Positions 9,595 through 17,708 of a DNA stretch of 64,000 nucleotides are shown here, one piece after another. The first letter of the stretch is position 1, and every line of letters starts with the position of its first letter. Below the pieces are notes generated by a model. That model was not told the origin of the DNA. It ran no database searches and saw nothing but the letters and a program-made list of their open reading frames with translations. Source of the DNA: Tepidimicrobium xylanilyticum. Its GTDB lineage: Bacteria; Bacillota; Clostridia; Tissierellales; Tepidimicrobiaceae. The stretch is from NCBI RefSeq assembly GCF_900106765.1, contig NZ_FNNG01000001.1, forward strand, positions 415,366 through 479,365, given 5' to 3'. A program made the position numbers and the translations under genes.

Positions 9595-10859
9595 CAATAG
9601 GCCTCCTCTCTTTTAATTGGAAAATCCATCCTTTCAATTACCCTTTCCAAACACTCCTGTAAAGGTACGCTTTCCTTTAACACTTGCCCTGTGGCAGTAA
9701 CGGAACCCTTCTTAAACATATTTTTAAGCCTAATGGTTATAGGGTCCACCCCTAATTTCTCTGCTAAAATGTCCATTTGCTGTTCATAAGCTATAGGCAC
9801 TTGGGTAGCTCCAAATCCTCTCATGGCTCCTGTAAAAGGATTGTTTGTATAAACTGCAATGCTGTCCACCTTCACATTTGGTATAACATAAGGACCTGTT
9901 GCATGAACTCCCGATTTTCTAAGAACATTCATTGCCCAGGATGCATAGGCTCCTGAATCGCCTATTATCTCTGCCTCTAAAGCTAGCAAATTTCCTTCCT
10001 TATCTGCTCCAGTTTTATACTTCATAACCATAGCATGCCTTTTAGAATGGGATATAAAAGATTCTGGTCTGGAATATACCGTTTTTACCGGTCTTTTTAA
10101 CTCCTTAGCTGCCAGAGCCAAGTGGATTTGTAAGCTAATATCCTCTCTCCCACCAAAGGCTCCTCCTACATTGGCGTTTATTACCCTTACAGTGTCCTCT
10201 GGTATTTTTAGAGCAGAGGCTATTTCTTCTTTATCGTAATGGGGATATTGAGTAGCAACTATCACTGTAATTCTGCCTTCCTCATCTATAAAGGATACTC
10301 CCGCTTCTGGCTGTAAAAAAGCATGGTCTACCATATGGGTCTTATAGGTATTTTCCACTATCACATGGCTATTTTTAAAACCCTCTTCCACATTCCCTTT
10401 TCTAATTTTGAAATGATATAATATGTTGGAATCCCCATGCACCTTGGGACAATCCTCTTTCATTGCTTCTATCGGATCAAATACGCCTTTTATTTCTTCA
10501 TATTCTACAATAATATTTTTTAAGGCCAAATCACAGATCTTCTGGTCTTTTGCTACTACAAAGGCTATTGGGTCCCCAATGCGTCGAACTTTTTCACTAC
10601 AAAAAACCTCATGGTCTTTAAATACTACCCCATGTTCATTATTCGGCACATCCTTGTAAGTAAATATTTTTAATACTCCATCTATTCTTTCTGCTTTGCT
10701 AGTATCCACCTTTATATAAGCATGGGGTACCTTAGATCTCAATGTTTTACCATAAACCATGTTTTCCATATATACATCCTCTGGAAATAAGGCCTTTCCA
10801 GTAACCTTGCTTTCAGCATCTACACGAATAATATTCTTACCCACAACATTAAGGCTCAT
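9594..10859 (-). CDS. Molybdenum hydroxylase, molybdopterin subunit L (N-terminal half)
   Basis: A 421-residue protein equal to the first half of a xanthine dehydrogenase large subunit. It has VTGKALFPEDVYMENMVYGKTLRS, then the Mo-cofactor loop NANVGGAFGGREDISLQIH and AMRGFGATQVPIAYEQQMD. It ends at KREEAY, about where the full-length enzyme would continue into the M half. The last codons contain the ribosome site for the M gene, showing that the split is designed and not a sequencing error. With the FAD and 2Fe-2S subunits it should form a cytoplasmic hydroxylase that takes oxygen from water and passes electrons to FAD. Confidence 0.88.
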   Translation of the reverse strand: MSLNVVGKNIIRVDAESKVTGKALFPEDVYMENMVYGKTLRSKVPHAYIKVDTSKAERIDGVLKIFTYKDVPNNEHGVVFKDHEVFCSEKVRRIGDPIAFVVAKDQKICDLALKNIIVEYEEIKGVFDPIEAMKEDCPKVHGDSNILYHFKIRKGNVEEGFKNSHVIVENTYKTHMVDHAFLQPEAGVSFIDEEGRITVIVATQYPHYDKEEIASALKIPEDTVRVINANVGGAFGGREDISLQIHLALAAKELKRPVKTVYSRPESFISHSKRHAMVMKYKTGADKEGNLLALEAEIIGDSGAYASWAMNVLRKSGVHATGPYVIPNVKVDSIAVYTNNPFTGAMRGFGATQVPIAYEQQMDILAEKLGVDPITIRLKNMFKKGSVTATGQVLKESVPLQECLERVIERMDFPIKREEAY

Positions 10860-10861
10860 GT

Positions 10862-11320
10862 CTACACCCCCTTAGCCCTATTTATGGCTTCGACTATCTT
10901 ATTATATCCGGTACACCTACAGAGGTTTCCAGATATCCCTTCCCTAATTTCCTCCTCCGTAGGGTCAGGATTTTTATCTAATAGAGCTTTAGCTGATAAA
11001 ATCATGCCTGGAGTACAGAATCCACATTGGACTGCACCCACCTCTATAAAGGCCTTTTGTAATGGATGAAGTTTTCCTTCCTCCTCCAGACCTTCTATAG
11101 TTATGATGTTGCTACCATGAGCTTGAAAAGCCATTACCAAACATGAATTTACCGTTTTCCCATCCATTATTACGGTACATGCACCACATTCACCTTCGCT
11201 GCAGCCTTCCTTAACTCCTGTTAATCCCAACTCTTCCCTTAATAAATCGATTAATCTCATATCCTCCCTTACTTCTAAGCTATGTTCCACTCCGTTTACC
11301 ACCAAATCTATTTTTACCAT
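10862..11320 (-). CDS. Molybdenum hydroxylase, 2Fe-2S subunit
   Basis: A 152-residue iron-sulfur subunit with both [2Fe-2S] sites of the family. The N-terminal plant-ferredoxin-like site is CSEGECGACTVIMDGKTVNSC (about residues 39-59). The C-terminal helical site is QCGFCTPGM and GNLCRCTGYNKI (about 99-141). It relays electrons from the Mo centre to FAD. It overlaps the FAD gene by seven bases and is two bases from subunit L, so stoichiometric expression is likely. XdhC-type and nicotinate dehydrogenase small subunits have the same architecture. Confidence 0.93.
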   Translation of the reverse strand: MVKIDLVVNGVEHSLEVREDMRLIDLLREELGLTGVKEGCSEGECGACTVIMDGKTVNSCLVMAFQAHGSNIITIEGLEEEGKLHPLQKAFIEVGAVQCGFCTPGMILSAKALLDKNPDPTEEEIREGISGNLCRCTGYNKIVEAINRAKGV

Positions 11321-12177
11321 GTTTCTGCCCCCTTTAGCCTTGCTATTCCTTGTCCTATTGCATCTTTAAATATCCTTTCTACGGCCCTTCTCTTATAAGG
11401 CAAAGTAGGTCTTCCCTTTAATCTCTCATCCATGGCCTCTTTTAATACTAAAATCGCTTCATCGATTACCTCATCGTTTAATTCCTTCCCTATTAAAAAT
11501 TCTTCCACCTTATGCTCCCTCAGAGGGTATCTGCCTAAGGAACCACTGGCTATCCTTATGGTTTTGACCATATTATCCTCATCTAATTCCAATAAAGTGG
11601 CTATAGAAAGTCTGGAAATAGCTAAGGCCTTTCTAAGACCTAGTTTTGAGAAAGATAAAACTTGGCATGATTTTGGCTTTTGAAACTGTATTGCAATTAT
11701 AAGCTCATCGTCTGCAATTTTAAAGTTTCCCTCATAATAATCTTTAAGTTTTATCTCCCTTTCTCCTCTTATGCTCCTTAAAATCAAGATGCTGTCCAAA
11801 CATAGAAGGGGAGGAACGGAATCAGCAGCAGGAGAACCATTAGCAATATTTCCACCTATAGTCCCCTTATTTCTTATCTGAGGGGAACCCACTTCCCTCG
11901 AGGCTTTCTTCAATCCATATAAATTATCTTCAAATAAAGGGTCTTCTACAAGCTGAGTAAAGGTAGTTGCTGCCCCTATCCTTATATACTCACCTATATC
12001 CTCAACACCTTTTAACTCATCTATGCTAGATATATCTATCAAAGCATCAACATTAACCTTACTTTCCCTCATAGCTATAATTAGGTCGGTACCGCCTGCA
12101 ATTAATTTGCCTTTTTCCTTATACTGATCTAATAACCTTATTACTTCATCTAGGGATTTTCCTTTATGTGCATACAT
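11314..12177 (-). CDS. Molybdenum hydroxylase, FAD-binding subunit
   Basis: A 287-residue FAD subunit of the xanthine dehydrogenase/CoxM type. FAD-binding signatures are KLIAGGTDLIIAMRE near residue 25 and RNKGTIGGNIANGSPAADSVPP near 101-122. The C-terminal CO-dehydrogenase flavoprotein domain follows (LRKALAISRLSIATLLEL). It is the first gene of the hydroxylase set, started by ATG 12177 behind AAGGAGG. That ribosome site lies only about 20 bases after a strong hairpin-plus-T-run, leaving no obvious room for a promoter. The gene order FAD, FeS, L, M equals ndhFSLM of Eubacterium barkeri. Confidence 0.92.
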   Translation of the reverse strand: MYAHKGKSLDEVIRLLDQYKEKGKLIAGGTDLIIAMRESKVNVDALIDISSIDELKGVEDIGEYIRIGAATTFTQLVEDPLFEDNLYGLKKASREVGSPQIRNKGTIGGNIANGSPAADSVPPLLCLDSILILRSIRGEREIKLKDYYEGNFKIADDELIIAIQFQKPKSCQVLSFSKLGLRKALAISRLSIATLLELDEDNMVKTIRIASGSLGRYPLREHKVEEFLIGKELNDEVIDEAILVLKEAMDERLKGRPTLPYKRRAVERIFKDAIGQGIARLKGAETW

Positions 12178-12197
12178 GCTTTAACCTCCTTCCCAGC

Positions 12198-12232
12198 TTT
12201 TTTTAAAAAAGCCGCCTCCAGCGGGAGGCAGC
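12198..12232 (-). terminator. Intrinsic terminator or attenuator between the purine permease and hydroxylase genes
   Basis: On the minus strand GCTGCCTCC pairs with GGAGGCGGC across a CGCT loop, then TTTTTT follows. The T-run is itself followed by AAAAAAAGC, which can form an alternative hairpin, and then by the ribosome site of the FAD subunit gene. It closes the permease gene and may gate read-through into the hydroxylase operon. Confidence 0.8.
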
Positions 12233-12250
12233 TTTAAGCATTTATATTAA

Positions 12251-13573
12251 TTATAGGAATATATACTTCAATATGAATAAAGCTGCTAGTATATACATTA
12301 TTAAAGATATATCCTTATATCTTCCGGTTATAAGCTTTAATACTACATAGGAAACCATACCAAATACGATACCTTCAGCAATACTGTAAGCAAAAGGCAT
12401 CATTACAATAGTTAAAAAGGCTGGTATAGCTTCGGTAAAGTCATCTAAATCGATTTCCTTAATTGGGCTCATCATGAATAATCCTACTAGAATTAATGCT
12501 GGAGCAGTTGCTTGACTTGGTATTATAGCAAAAAGTGGTGAGAAGAATAATGCCAATAAGAACATTACTGCTGTAGACACTGCAGTTAACCCGGTTCTGC
12601 CTCCATCAGCAACACCAGAAGCTGATTCTACATATGTAGTAACTGTACTAGTTCCTAAGCAAGACCCTGCAACTGTACCCACAGCATCTGAAAGTAAAGC
12701 TTGACTAACCCTTGGAAGTTGCCCTTTTTCATCTAGCATATTAGCTTTGGATGCAACTCCTACTAAGGTTCCTACAGTATCGAATACGTCTACAAACAGG
12801 AAGGTAAACATTACTACTAGCATGTCCATTGAAAATATATTGGCCCATTCAAATTGGAAGGCTACATTTCTTACAGAAGGAGGTAGTGTGAAAAATCCTT
12901 CAGGCATAGGTGTAATTCCAAGAGGTATACCTATTATGGTAGTAACAATAATGCCTATCAATAATGCCCCCTTAACATTCTTAGCTAACAATACTCCCAT
13001 TATTATTAAGCCTATTAATGCTAAAATTGGACCTCTTGAAACAAGATTTCCTAATCCCAAAATAGTTCCATCTCCAGTTTGAACTATACCTGCATTAACA
13101 AAACCTATTAGTGCAATAAACAATCCTATACCTACCGATACACCTTTTTTCAGGTTAATTGGTATGGCATTAAATATGGCCTCTCTTACTTGGAAAAATG
13201 ATAAAAGTATGAATATAATCCCTTCCAAAAATACTGCTGTTAAGGCAAATTGCCAAGTATGACCCATTCCCTTCACTACCGTATAGGTGAAGAAAGCGTT
13301 AAGACCCATACCTGGAGCCAATGCAAATGGATAGTTAGCAAGTAGTCCCATCATAAGAGTTGCAATTGCTGCAGATAAAGCTGTAGCTGTAAATACTCCT
13401 CCCCAATCCATTCCTGTTTCTGATAACATTCCTGGATTGACCATTAATATATAAGCCATGGTCATAAAGGTGGTAATACCCGCTAAAATCTCTGTTCTAG
13501 CATCAGTATTGTTTTCCCGTAACTTAAATTTTCTTTCTAAAAAACCATCATTACCTAGAGTTTTGTCTGACAT
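12251..13573 (-). CDS. NCS2/AzgA-family adenine/guanine/hypoxanthine permease
   Basis: A 440-residue inner-membrane purine:proton symporter. It begins with the AzgA/PbuG hallmark TEILAGITTFMTMAYILMVNP, followed by GLLANYPFALAPGMGLNAFF and FLFVDVFDTVGTLVGVA, with ATAPALILVGLFMM near the end. About 13 membrane segments can be drawn. AzgA-type permeases carry adenine, guanine and hypoxanthine, which suits the adjoining adenine deaminase and hydroxylase. The GGGGGAT ribosome site precedes ATG 13573. A hairpin terminator follows the gene. Confidence 0.93.
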   Translation of the reverse strand: MSDKTLGNDGFLERKFKLRENNTDARTEILAGITTFMTMAYILMVNPGMLSETGMDWGGVFTATALSAAIATLMMGLLANYPFALAPGMGLNAFFTYTVVKGMGHTWQFALTAVFLEGIIFILLSFFQVREAIFNAIPINLKKGVSVGIGLFIALIGFVNAGIVQTGDGTILGLGNLVSRGPILALIGLIIMGVLLAKNVKGALLIGIIVTTIIGIPLGITPMPEGFFTLPPSVRNVAFQFEWANIFSMDMLVVMFTFLFVDVFDTVGTLVGVASKANMLDEKGQLPRVSQALLSDAVGTVAGSCLGTSTVTTYVESASGVADGGRTGLTAVSTAVMFLLALFFSPLFAIIPSQATAPALILVGLFMMSPIKEIDLDDFTEAIPAFLTIVMMPFAYSIAEGIVFGMVSYVVLKLITGRYKDISLIMYILAALFILKYIFL

Positions 13574-13639
13574 AACAATCCCCCTTTATATAATTATTAA
13601 TAATATAATTGCTAATCGCTACCCTCCTTTCCTTTTCCA

Positions 13640-13818
13640 ATGCACAATTCACAATGTTTGACAATGCACAGTTCTCAACTCACAACTCACGATTATTAGG
13701 GGCTAGCCCTTAGGACTTTTAAACTACGAAAGACCGCTATGGAAACCCCAAAGCTAGACTTAAGTGCATCGCAAATTGTGAATTGATTAAAACTGTGCAT
13801 CGTGTACTGTGAATTGCC
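13640..13818. repeat. Intergenic palindromic repeat element A
   Basis: A roughly 180-base element with interleaved inverted repeats: CAATTCACAAT (13645-13655) against ATTGTGAATTG (13775-13785), and TGCACAGTT (13665-13673) against AACTGTGCA (13791-13799). The centre holds GGGCTAGCCC. Its right end abuts the TAG of the deaminase-like gene (13818-13820). It belongs to the same family as the elements near 15.7, 20.0 and 25.4 kb. No open reading frame lies inside. Confidence 0.7.
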
Positions 13819-15626
13819 TAAATTGTTGGCGAAAGGATTTTGAAGTTATTTACGTCTACAAGGCCTTTGTCGGTGATTTTCCATGTAGGTGATGTGGATA
13901 GGGATAAGAAGGATAGATGCATAAATGGCGCATGGACTTTACATCCTAGATCCTCTCTTGCTATCCTTTCTAGTTCAGCAATTTTTTGGCTCACCTCATG
14001 ACCACTTAATTCATCAGTTATTAATCCACCAACTGGAAGCCTCATATCGGACAAAATCCTTCCATTATTGGCTATAGCAATGCCTCCTCCCAGCTCTATA
14101 ACCCTGTTTACTGCTAAGGTCATATCTCTAATATTTGTACCTACTACTAAGATATTATGGGTATCATGAGCTACAGATTCAGCAAAAGCCCCACTCTTCA
14201 TTCCAAAACCCTTTACAAAAGCCTTCCCAATATTGCCAGTCCTACCGTACCTCTCAATACAAGCTATTTCTAAAGTATCAGTAGTAACATCTGGTTGAGC
14301 CACTCCATTGTAAACCCTTACAGTTTCTTCAGCTTTGCCAGTTAAATTTTGATCTGGAATAAGCTCTATACACCTTACTCTTGCAGTAGTACCTTCTGCC
14401 CTTATTTCCAAATCTCTTTCAGATATAGGCTTAATTTTAACTGAATTCTTAACTTCATCAGGATAAGTATAAGATGGTAAGTCTATTAGCAATTCCCCTT
14501 TTGACGCTACAAGCTTTCCATCTATAAATACTGCATCTACTACCATTTCTTCTAAATCGCTTATAACAGCTATGTCTGCTATCTTGCCTGGGGCTAATAC
14601 ACCTATATCTTCCAATCCAAAGTAAGTAGCTGGATTTATGGTAACCATCTGTATTGCCTCTACTGGATTTACTCCTTCTTTTATAGTCCTTCTAACTATA
14701 TCATTCATATGACCTGAAGTTTCTAAATCTGCTGCCACCATATCGTCGGAAGCTAGTATACATCTTCTGGAATCCATATTTTCTTCCGTAACAGCTCTAA
14801 TACATTCGGCCATATTCCTCTGAGTAGATCCTTCTCTCATGAATAGATAAACTCCCTGGCGAAGTTTTTCCACCGCCTCTTCTTTTGTTGTTGTTTCATG
14901 GCAGGAACACTTGCCTCCAGTTGAAATTATATGTGCGGCTAATTCCGCTCCAAATAATTCTGGTGCATTCCCATCCACTACCATGTTCTTAGATTTAGCA
15001 TACATGGTTGACGCCAATAGGTCTGTAATTATTTCTGGAGTATTCCTATATACATGTTTTGCATTGCTAAACCCTTGCAATTCTCCTATACCAATTATGT
15101 GTTTATAGTTAAGCAAATCTTCCATATCCTTAGAATTTGTATCATACCCTGCCGTCTCTAAATCTGGACAGTCAGGAGTTAAAGCTGGCACCACTAAATA
15201 AACCTTATTTGGCACCGAATCTATCTCATCGGCCATCGCCTTCATTCCTACAGGACCTAAGGCATTCCCTATTTCGTGGGGATCTGCAACTAAAGTGGTA
15301 GTTCCTGATGGAATAGATAGCCTGGAAAATTCAGTAATGGTAAGCATGCTTGATTCAAAATGCATATGGGAATCTATGAAACCAGGTGATAAATACTTGC
15401 CTTCCATATCTATAACTAAAGTATCAGGTCCAATTAACTTTTTACAATCTCCTACTAAAAGAATGTATTTCCCTTTAATGGCAATGTCTCCTTCGTATAT
15501 TTCTCTAGTAATTACATTTATTATCTTTCCATTGTATAGGACTATATCTGCATAATCTTTATCGCCCATTAGTACATCTATTAAATTCCTATACTCCATT
15601 GCCATCTTCGTATACTTAGAATCCAA
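13818..15626 (-). CDS. Adenine-deaminase-like amidohydrolase of the BMC operon; candidate 4-aminoimidazole deaminase
   Basis: A 602-residue member of the adenine deaminase family. It keeps HMH at residues 87-89 (PGFIDSHMHFESSM), Glu182, His243 and Asp294-Asp295. It differs from the window's ordinary Ade: GEMMNYPG becomes GELQGFSN, the His of DGHGP is Asn220 (DGNAP), and DDKHPSDL becomes DDMVAADL. The start is TTG 15626 seven bases after GGGGAGG. It is the last gene of the shell-protein operon. These substitutions and its position suggest a different substrate. In the xanthine fermentation pathway the analogous step is deamination of 4-aminoimidazole; this is inference. Ordinary adenine deaminase activity remains possible. 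Confidence 0.75.
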   Translation of the reverse strand: MDSKYTKMAMEYRNLIDVLMGDKDYADIVLYNGKIINVITREIYEGDIAIKGKYILLVGDCKKLIGPDTLVIDMEGKYLSPGFIDSHMHFESSMLTITEFSRLSIPSGTTTLVADPHEIGNALGPVGMKAMADEIDSVPNKVYLVVPALTPDCPDLETAGYDTNSKDMEDLLNYKHIIGIGELQGFSNAKHVYRNTPEIITDLLASTMYAKSKNMVVDGNAPELFGAELAAHIISTGGKCSCHETTTKEEAVEKLRQGVYLFMREGSTQRNMAECIRAVTEENMDSRRCILASDDMVAADLETSGHMNDIVRRTIKEGVNPVEAIQMVTINPATYFGLEDIGVLAPGKIADIAVISDLEEMVVDAVFIDGKLVASKGELLIDLPSYTYPDEVKNSVKIKPISERDLEIRAEGTTARVRCIELIPDQNLTGKAEETVRVYNGVAQPDVTTDTLEIACIERYGRTGNIGKAFVKGFGMKSGAFAESVAHDTHNILVVGTNIRDMTLAVNRVIELGGGIAIANNGRILSDMRLPVGGLITDELSGHEVSQKIAELERIAREDLGCKVHAPFMHLSFLSLSTSPTWKITDKGLVDVNNFKILSPTI

Positions 15627-15648
15627 TCTAAAACCTCCCCTCTTTCTT

Positions 15649-15745
15649 CAATGGACAATTGACAATAATTTAGGTTTAGCTTTTGCGCCACTTAGGCAAC
15701 CGCAGGTTGCCCATAATTGTCAACTGTGCATTGTCAATTGTCAAT
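15649..15745. repeat. Intergenic palindromic repeat element B, running into the pentamer-protein gene
   Basis: About 97 bases bounded by CAATGGACAATTGACAAT on the left and the inverted TTGTCAATTGTCAATTG on the right. The central hairpin is GGCAACC (15695-15701) with GGTTGCC (15705-15711). The right end supplies the last codons and the TGA stop (15734-15736) of the BMC pentamer gene, giving it the C-terminal residues TIDN. It is related to elements A, C and D. Confidence 0.7.
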
Positions 15746-16003
15746 TGTAATATCATCTACTATTCCTACTATGGCACAGTCGATGGGGGAGTCCATCTTT
15801 CTAGCCGCTATTCTCGAAGCAGTGCCTTTTACATAAAGAACTACCTCTCCTATCCCTGCCCCCACCGTATCTACAGCAATTATGGGTTCACCTATTGGTT
15901 TTAGGTCCATACTAAGAGGTTGGGTAATCATGAGCTTAGTACCTATTAAGTTTTCATCCTTCCTTGTTGCTACCACCGTTCCTATAACCTTTCCTAAATG
16001 CAT
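15734..16003 (-). CDS. BMC shell pentamer protein (EutN/CcmL family)
   Basis: An 89-residue BMC-P protein that caps the vertices of a microcompartment shell. Family features are HLGKVIGTVVATRKDENLIGTKL at the start, AVDTVGAGIGEVVLYVKGTASR in the middle and DCAIVGIVDDITID at the end. The length is normal for EutN/CcmL. The last residues are encoded inside a palindromic repeat element. It is the only pentamer gene in the window. It lies 14 bases after the flavoprotein-like gene within the shell operon. Confidence 0.93.
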   Translation of the reverse strand: MHLGKVIGTVVATRKDENLIGTKLMITQPLSMDLKPIGEPIIAVDTVGAGIGEVVLYVKGTASRIAARKMDSPIDCAIVGIVDDITIDN

Positions 16004-16017
16004 TTATAACCCTCCCT

Positions 16018-16767
16018 CTATTTTTCCATCTCTAATCTAATTCCCAATTCCTTAGCCTTATCTTTAGCTAAAGGGGTTATTATGGTACCCTTTCTTATTA
16101 CTAAAGGAGCTTTGGAATTATGGTTTAACAAATCCTTTTCAGTAATAACTTTATTATACTGTTTATCTTCTACTTTGTAATCAGGTTGGGATAAATTTTT
16201 ATTAAGTAATTTTTTCCCATGGTCCTGTGTATTTATTTCTACAGCTCCCATCCTTTTAATTTTATCTATTCTTTCCTCGATTAAATCCCTAATTACCTTG
16301 TTATTAGATGGGCTTCCAAGATAACTTCTTACGGAAGTAAAATCTAAATATACTGGCTTTTCTTTATATAGGAAAGTCCATATAACGTTGGATATAAAGC
16401 TATCTACCATGCCTAAAGTTACCTTGGAAAGGGTGTTCATGGTAATGTTGACTCCAATTACGGAAGAATGGCTGTTTACAATATCCTCCAATTGGAATAT
16501 GTCCTCTTCCCTATATACCTTTATGGGCTTCAAATTATTTATGATATAATCCACATCTAGAATCCTTTCACCCATAAAGGAAAATGCCAAGGAAAAATCT
16601 ATTCCTTTTTCTTTAAACCTTTTTAATTCTTCGATTTTCCCTTCCAAATCAATATTGGAGCCAGTAAAAACTATTAATACCTGTTCCTTATTCTTAGCAT
16701 AACTTTCTCCGCCAATCCTTCTACTAATGTCCGCCAATACATTTAAGGTAATTTTGTTTTTCACCAT
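16018..16767 (-). CDS. BMC-locus flavoprotein-like protein, function unknown
   Basis: A 249-residue protein between shell genes. The first about 180 residues look like a flavoprotein or other Rossmann-like fold (EQVLIVFTGSNIDLEGKI, VIGVNITMNTLSKVTLG, KPVYLDFTSVRSYLG). A charged linker follows. The C-terminus, VIRKGTIITPLAKDKAKELGIRLE, resembles the TPLAxDxAxExGI tail I recall from several BMC-associated proteins. No catalytic motif is obvious. Possible roles are handling flavin for the prenyl-FMN enzyme UbiD, a redox step, or shell assembly. None is demonstrated by the sequence. Confidence 0.6.
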   Translation of the reverse strand: MVKNKITLNVLADISRRIGGESYAKNKEQVLIVFTGSNIDLEGKIEELKRFKEKGIDFSLAFSFMGERILDVDYIINNLKPIKVYREEDIFQLEDIVNSHSSVIGVNITMNTLSKVTLGMVDSFISNVIWTFLYKEKPVYLDFTSVRSYLGSPSNNKVIRDLIEERIDKIKRMGAVEINTQDHGKKLLNKNLSQPDYKVEDKQYNKVITEKDLLNHNSKAPLVIRKGTIITPLAKDKAKELGIRLEMEK

Positions 16768-16786
16768 TTAATACACCCCAATGGGA

Positions 16787-17065
16787 TTATTCGTATTGCT
16801 TCAATATAACCCTTTCAACTTCTGAATGGGGTCTTGGTATTACATGAACTGAATGTAATTCTCCAACAGCTCTAGCTGCTTCTGCTCCTGCTTCAACTGC
16901 TGCTTTAACAGCACCTACATCCCCTCTAACCATTACTGTTACAAGTCCAAAACCTATTTTCTCATAAGCTATTAAAGTAACATTAGCAGCCTTTACCATT
17001 GCATCTGCTGCCTCAATGGAACCCACCAAACCTTTTGTTTCAATTAAACCTAATGCTTGACTCAT
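16787..17065 (-). CDS. BMC shell hexamer protein (BMC-H)
   Basis: A 92-residue single-domain BMC protein of the PduA/EutM/CcmK class. It has [55 protein letters not shown] and [11 protein letters not shown]. Hexamers of such proteins tile the shell facets and form the small central pore. Of the three hexamer genes this is closest to the generic consensus. It starts two bases after the stop of the next shell gene upstream, so the pair is probably translated together. Confidence 0.95.
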   Translation of the reverse strand: MSQALGLIETKGLVGSIEAADAMVKAANVTLIAYEKIGFGLVTVMVRGDVGAVKAAVEAGAEAARAVGELHSVHVIPRPHSEVERVILKQYE

Positions 17066-17067
17066 AA

Positions 17068-17451
17068 TTATTCCTCCTTATTTGATTTTTTATTTTTATT
17101 TTTGTCCTTTTCTTTTTGCTCTTTTCCTTGCTTTTCTATTTCTTTATTGTTTCCCTTTAAATTACGGGAAAACTTTTCCAGCAACTTATCCACCTCATCA
17201 TGAGGCCTTGGTATTACATGGCTAGCAATTACAGTTCCTACTCTGTTTCCTGCTTCCACCCCTGCAGCAACGGCAGCTTTCACAGCAGCTACTTCTCCAG
17301 CAATTTGTATATTTACCCCTACTGCTTTTCCTACACCGATTACCTTCTCAAACCCTATTAAGGTTACATCAGCAGCTTTGCTAGCCGCATCTAAGGCTGA
17401 AACAGCAGTAGTAAGTCCTAATGCTTCAATAAGTCCTACAGCCATTTGCAT
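17068..17451 (-). CDS. BMC shell hexamer protein with charged C-terminal tail (BMC-H)
   Basis: A 127-residue BMC-H protein. Residues 1-92 form the shell domain ([66 protein letters not shown]). Residues 93-127 add a lysine/glutamate/asparagine-rich, probably disordered tail ending [11 protein letters not shown]. The pore-loop region differs from the other two hexamers. The tail may contact cargo, other shells or the cytosol; this is inferred only from position and composition. Confidence 0.93.
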   Translation of the reverse strand: MQMAVGLIEALGLTTAVSALDAASKAADVTLIGFEKVIGVGKAVGVNIQIAGEVAAVKAAVAAGVEAGNRVGTVIASHVIPRPHDEVDKLLEKFSRNLKGNNKEIEKQGKEQKEKDKNKNKKSNKEE

Positions 17452-17469
17452 TTCTTAAAACCCCCTTTA

Positions 17470-17691
17470 CTAAAGGTTCTTCTTTACCATATCTACTGCC
17501 TGGTCTAAAGTAACCACATTTCCTTTACCGGTGTAATTTTCAACTTGTTTATTTCCCTTAATAAGGTCCTTCAATAACTCAACCTCTCTACTACTTAAAT
17601 TCCCAAAACTACCCTGTTCCCTATAAGGTGTTGAATCTTCCTTGTTTTTAGTAAGGTTGCTCATAACAACCCTAGCTAATGGATTAACCAT
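17470..17691 (-). CDS. Small protein inside the BMC operon, unknown function
   Basis: A 73-residue protein I do not recognise, starting at ATG 17691 behind GGTGGTGA. It is hydrophilic overall. The middle has NLSSREVELLKDLIKG, and the last 14 residues VTLDQAVDMVKKNL form a short amphipathic helix with hydrophobics at i, i+3/4, like the peptides that tether enzymes to BMC shells. It sits between two hexamer genes. It could be a linker or scaffold that brings cargo to the shell. There is no enzyme motif, no signal peptide and no metal-binding cluster. Confidence 0.7.
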   Translation of the reverse strand: MVNPLARVVMSNLTKNKEDSTPYREQGSFGNLSSREVELLKDLIKGNKQVENYTGKGNVVTLDQAVDMVKKNL

Positions 17692-17708
17692 AATATTTCA
17701 CCACCATG

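Noticed and set aside
9592..9600. Possible frameshift or selenocysteine read-through joining the two Mo-subunit genes at the TGA
   Set aside because: The downstream gene is in another frame, so reading through TGA would not join them. It has its own GAGAGGAGG site, and the same split is known in a characterised enzyme.
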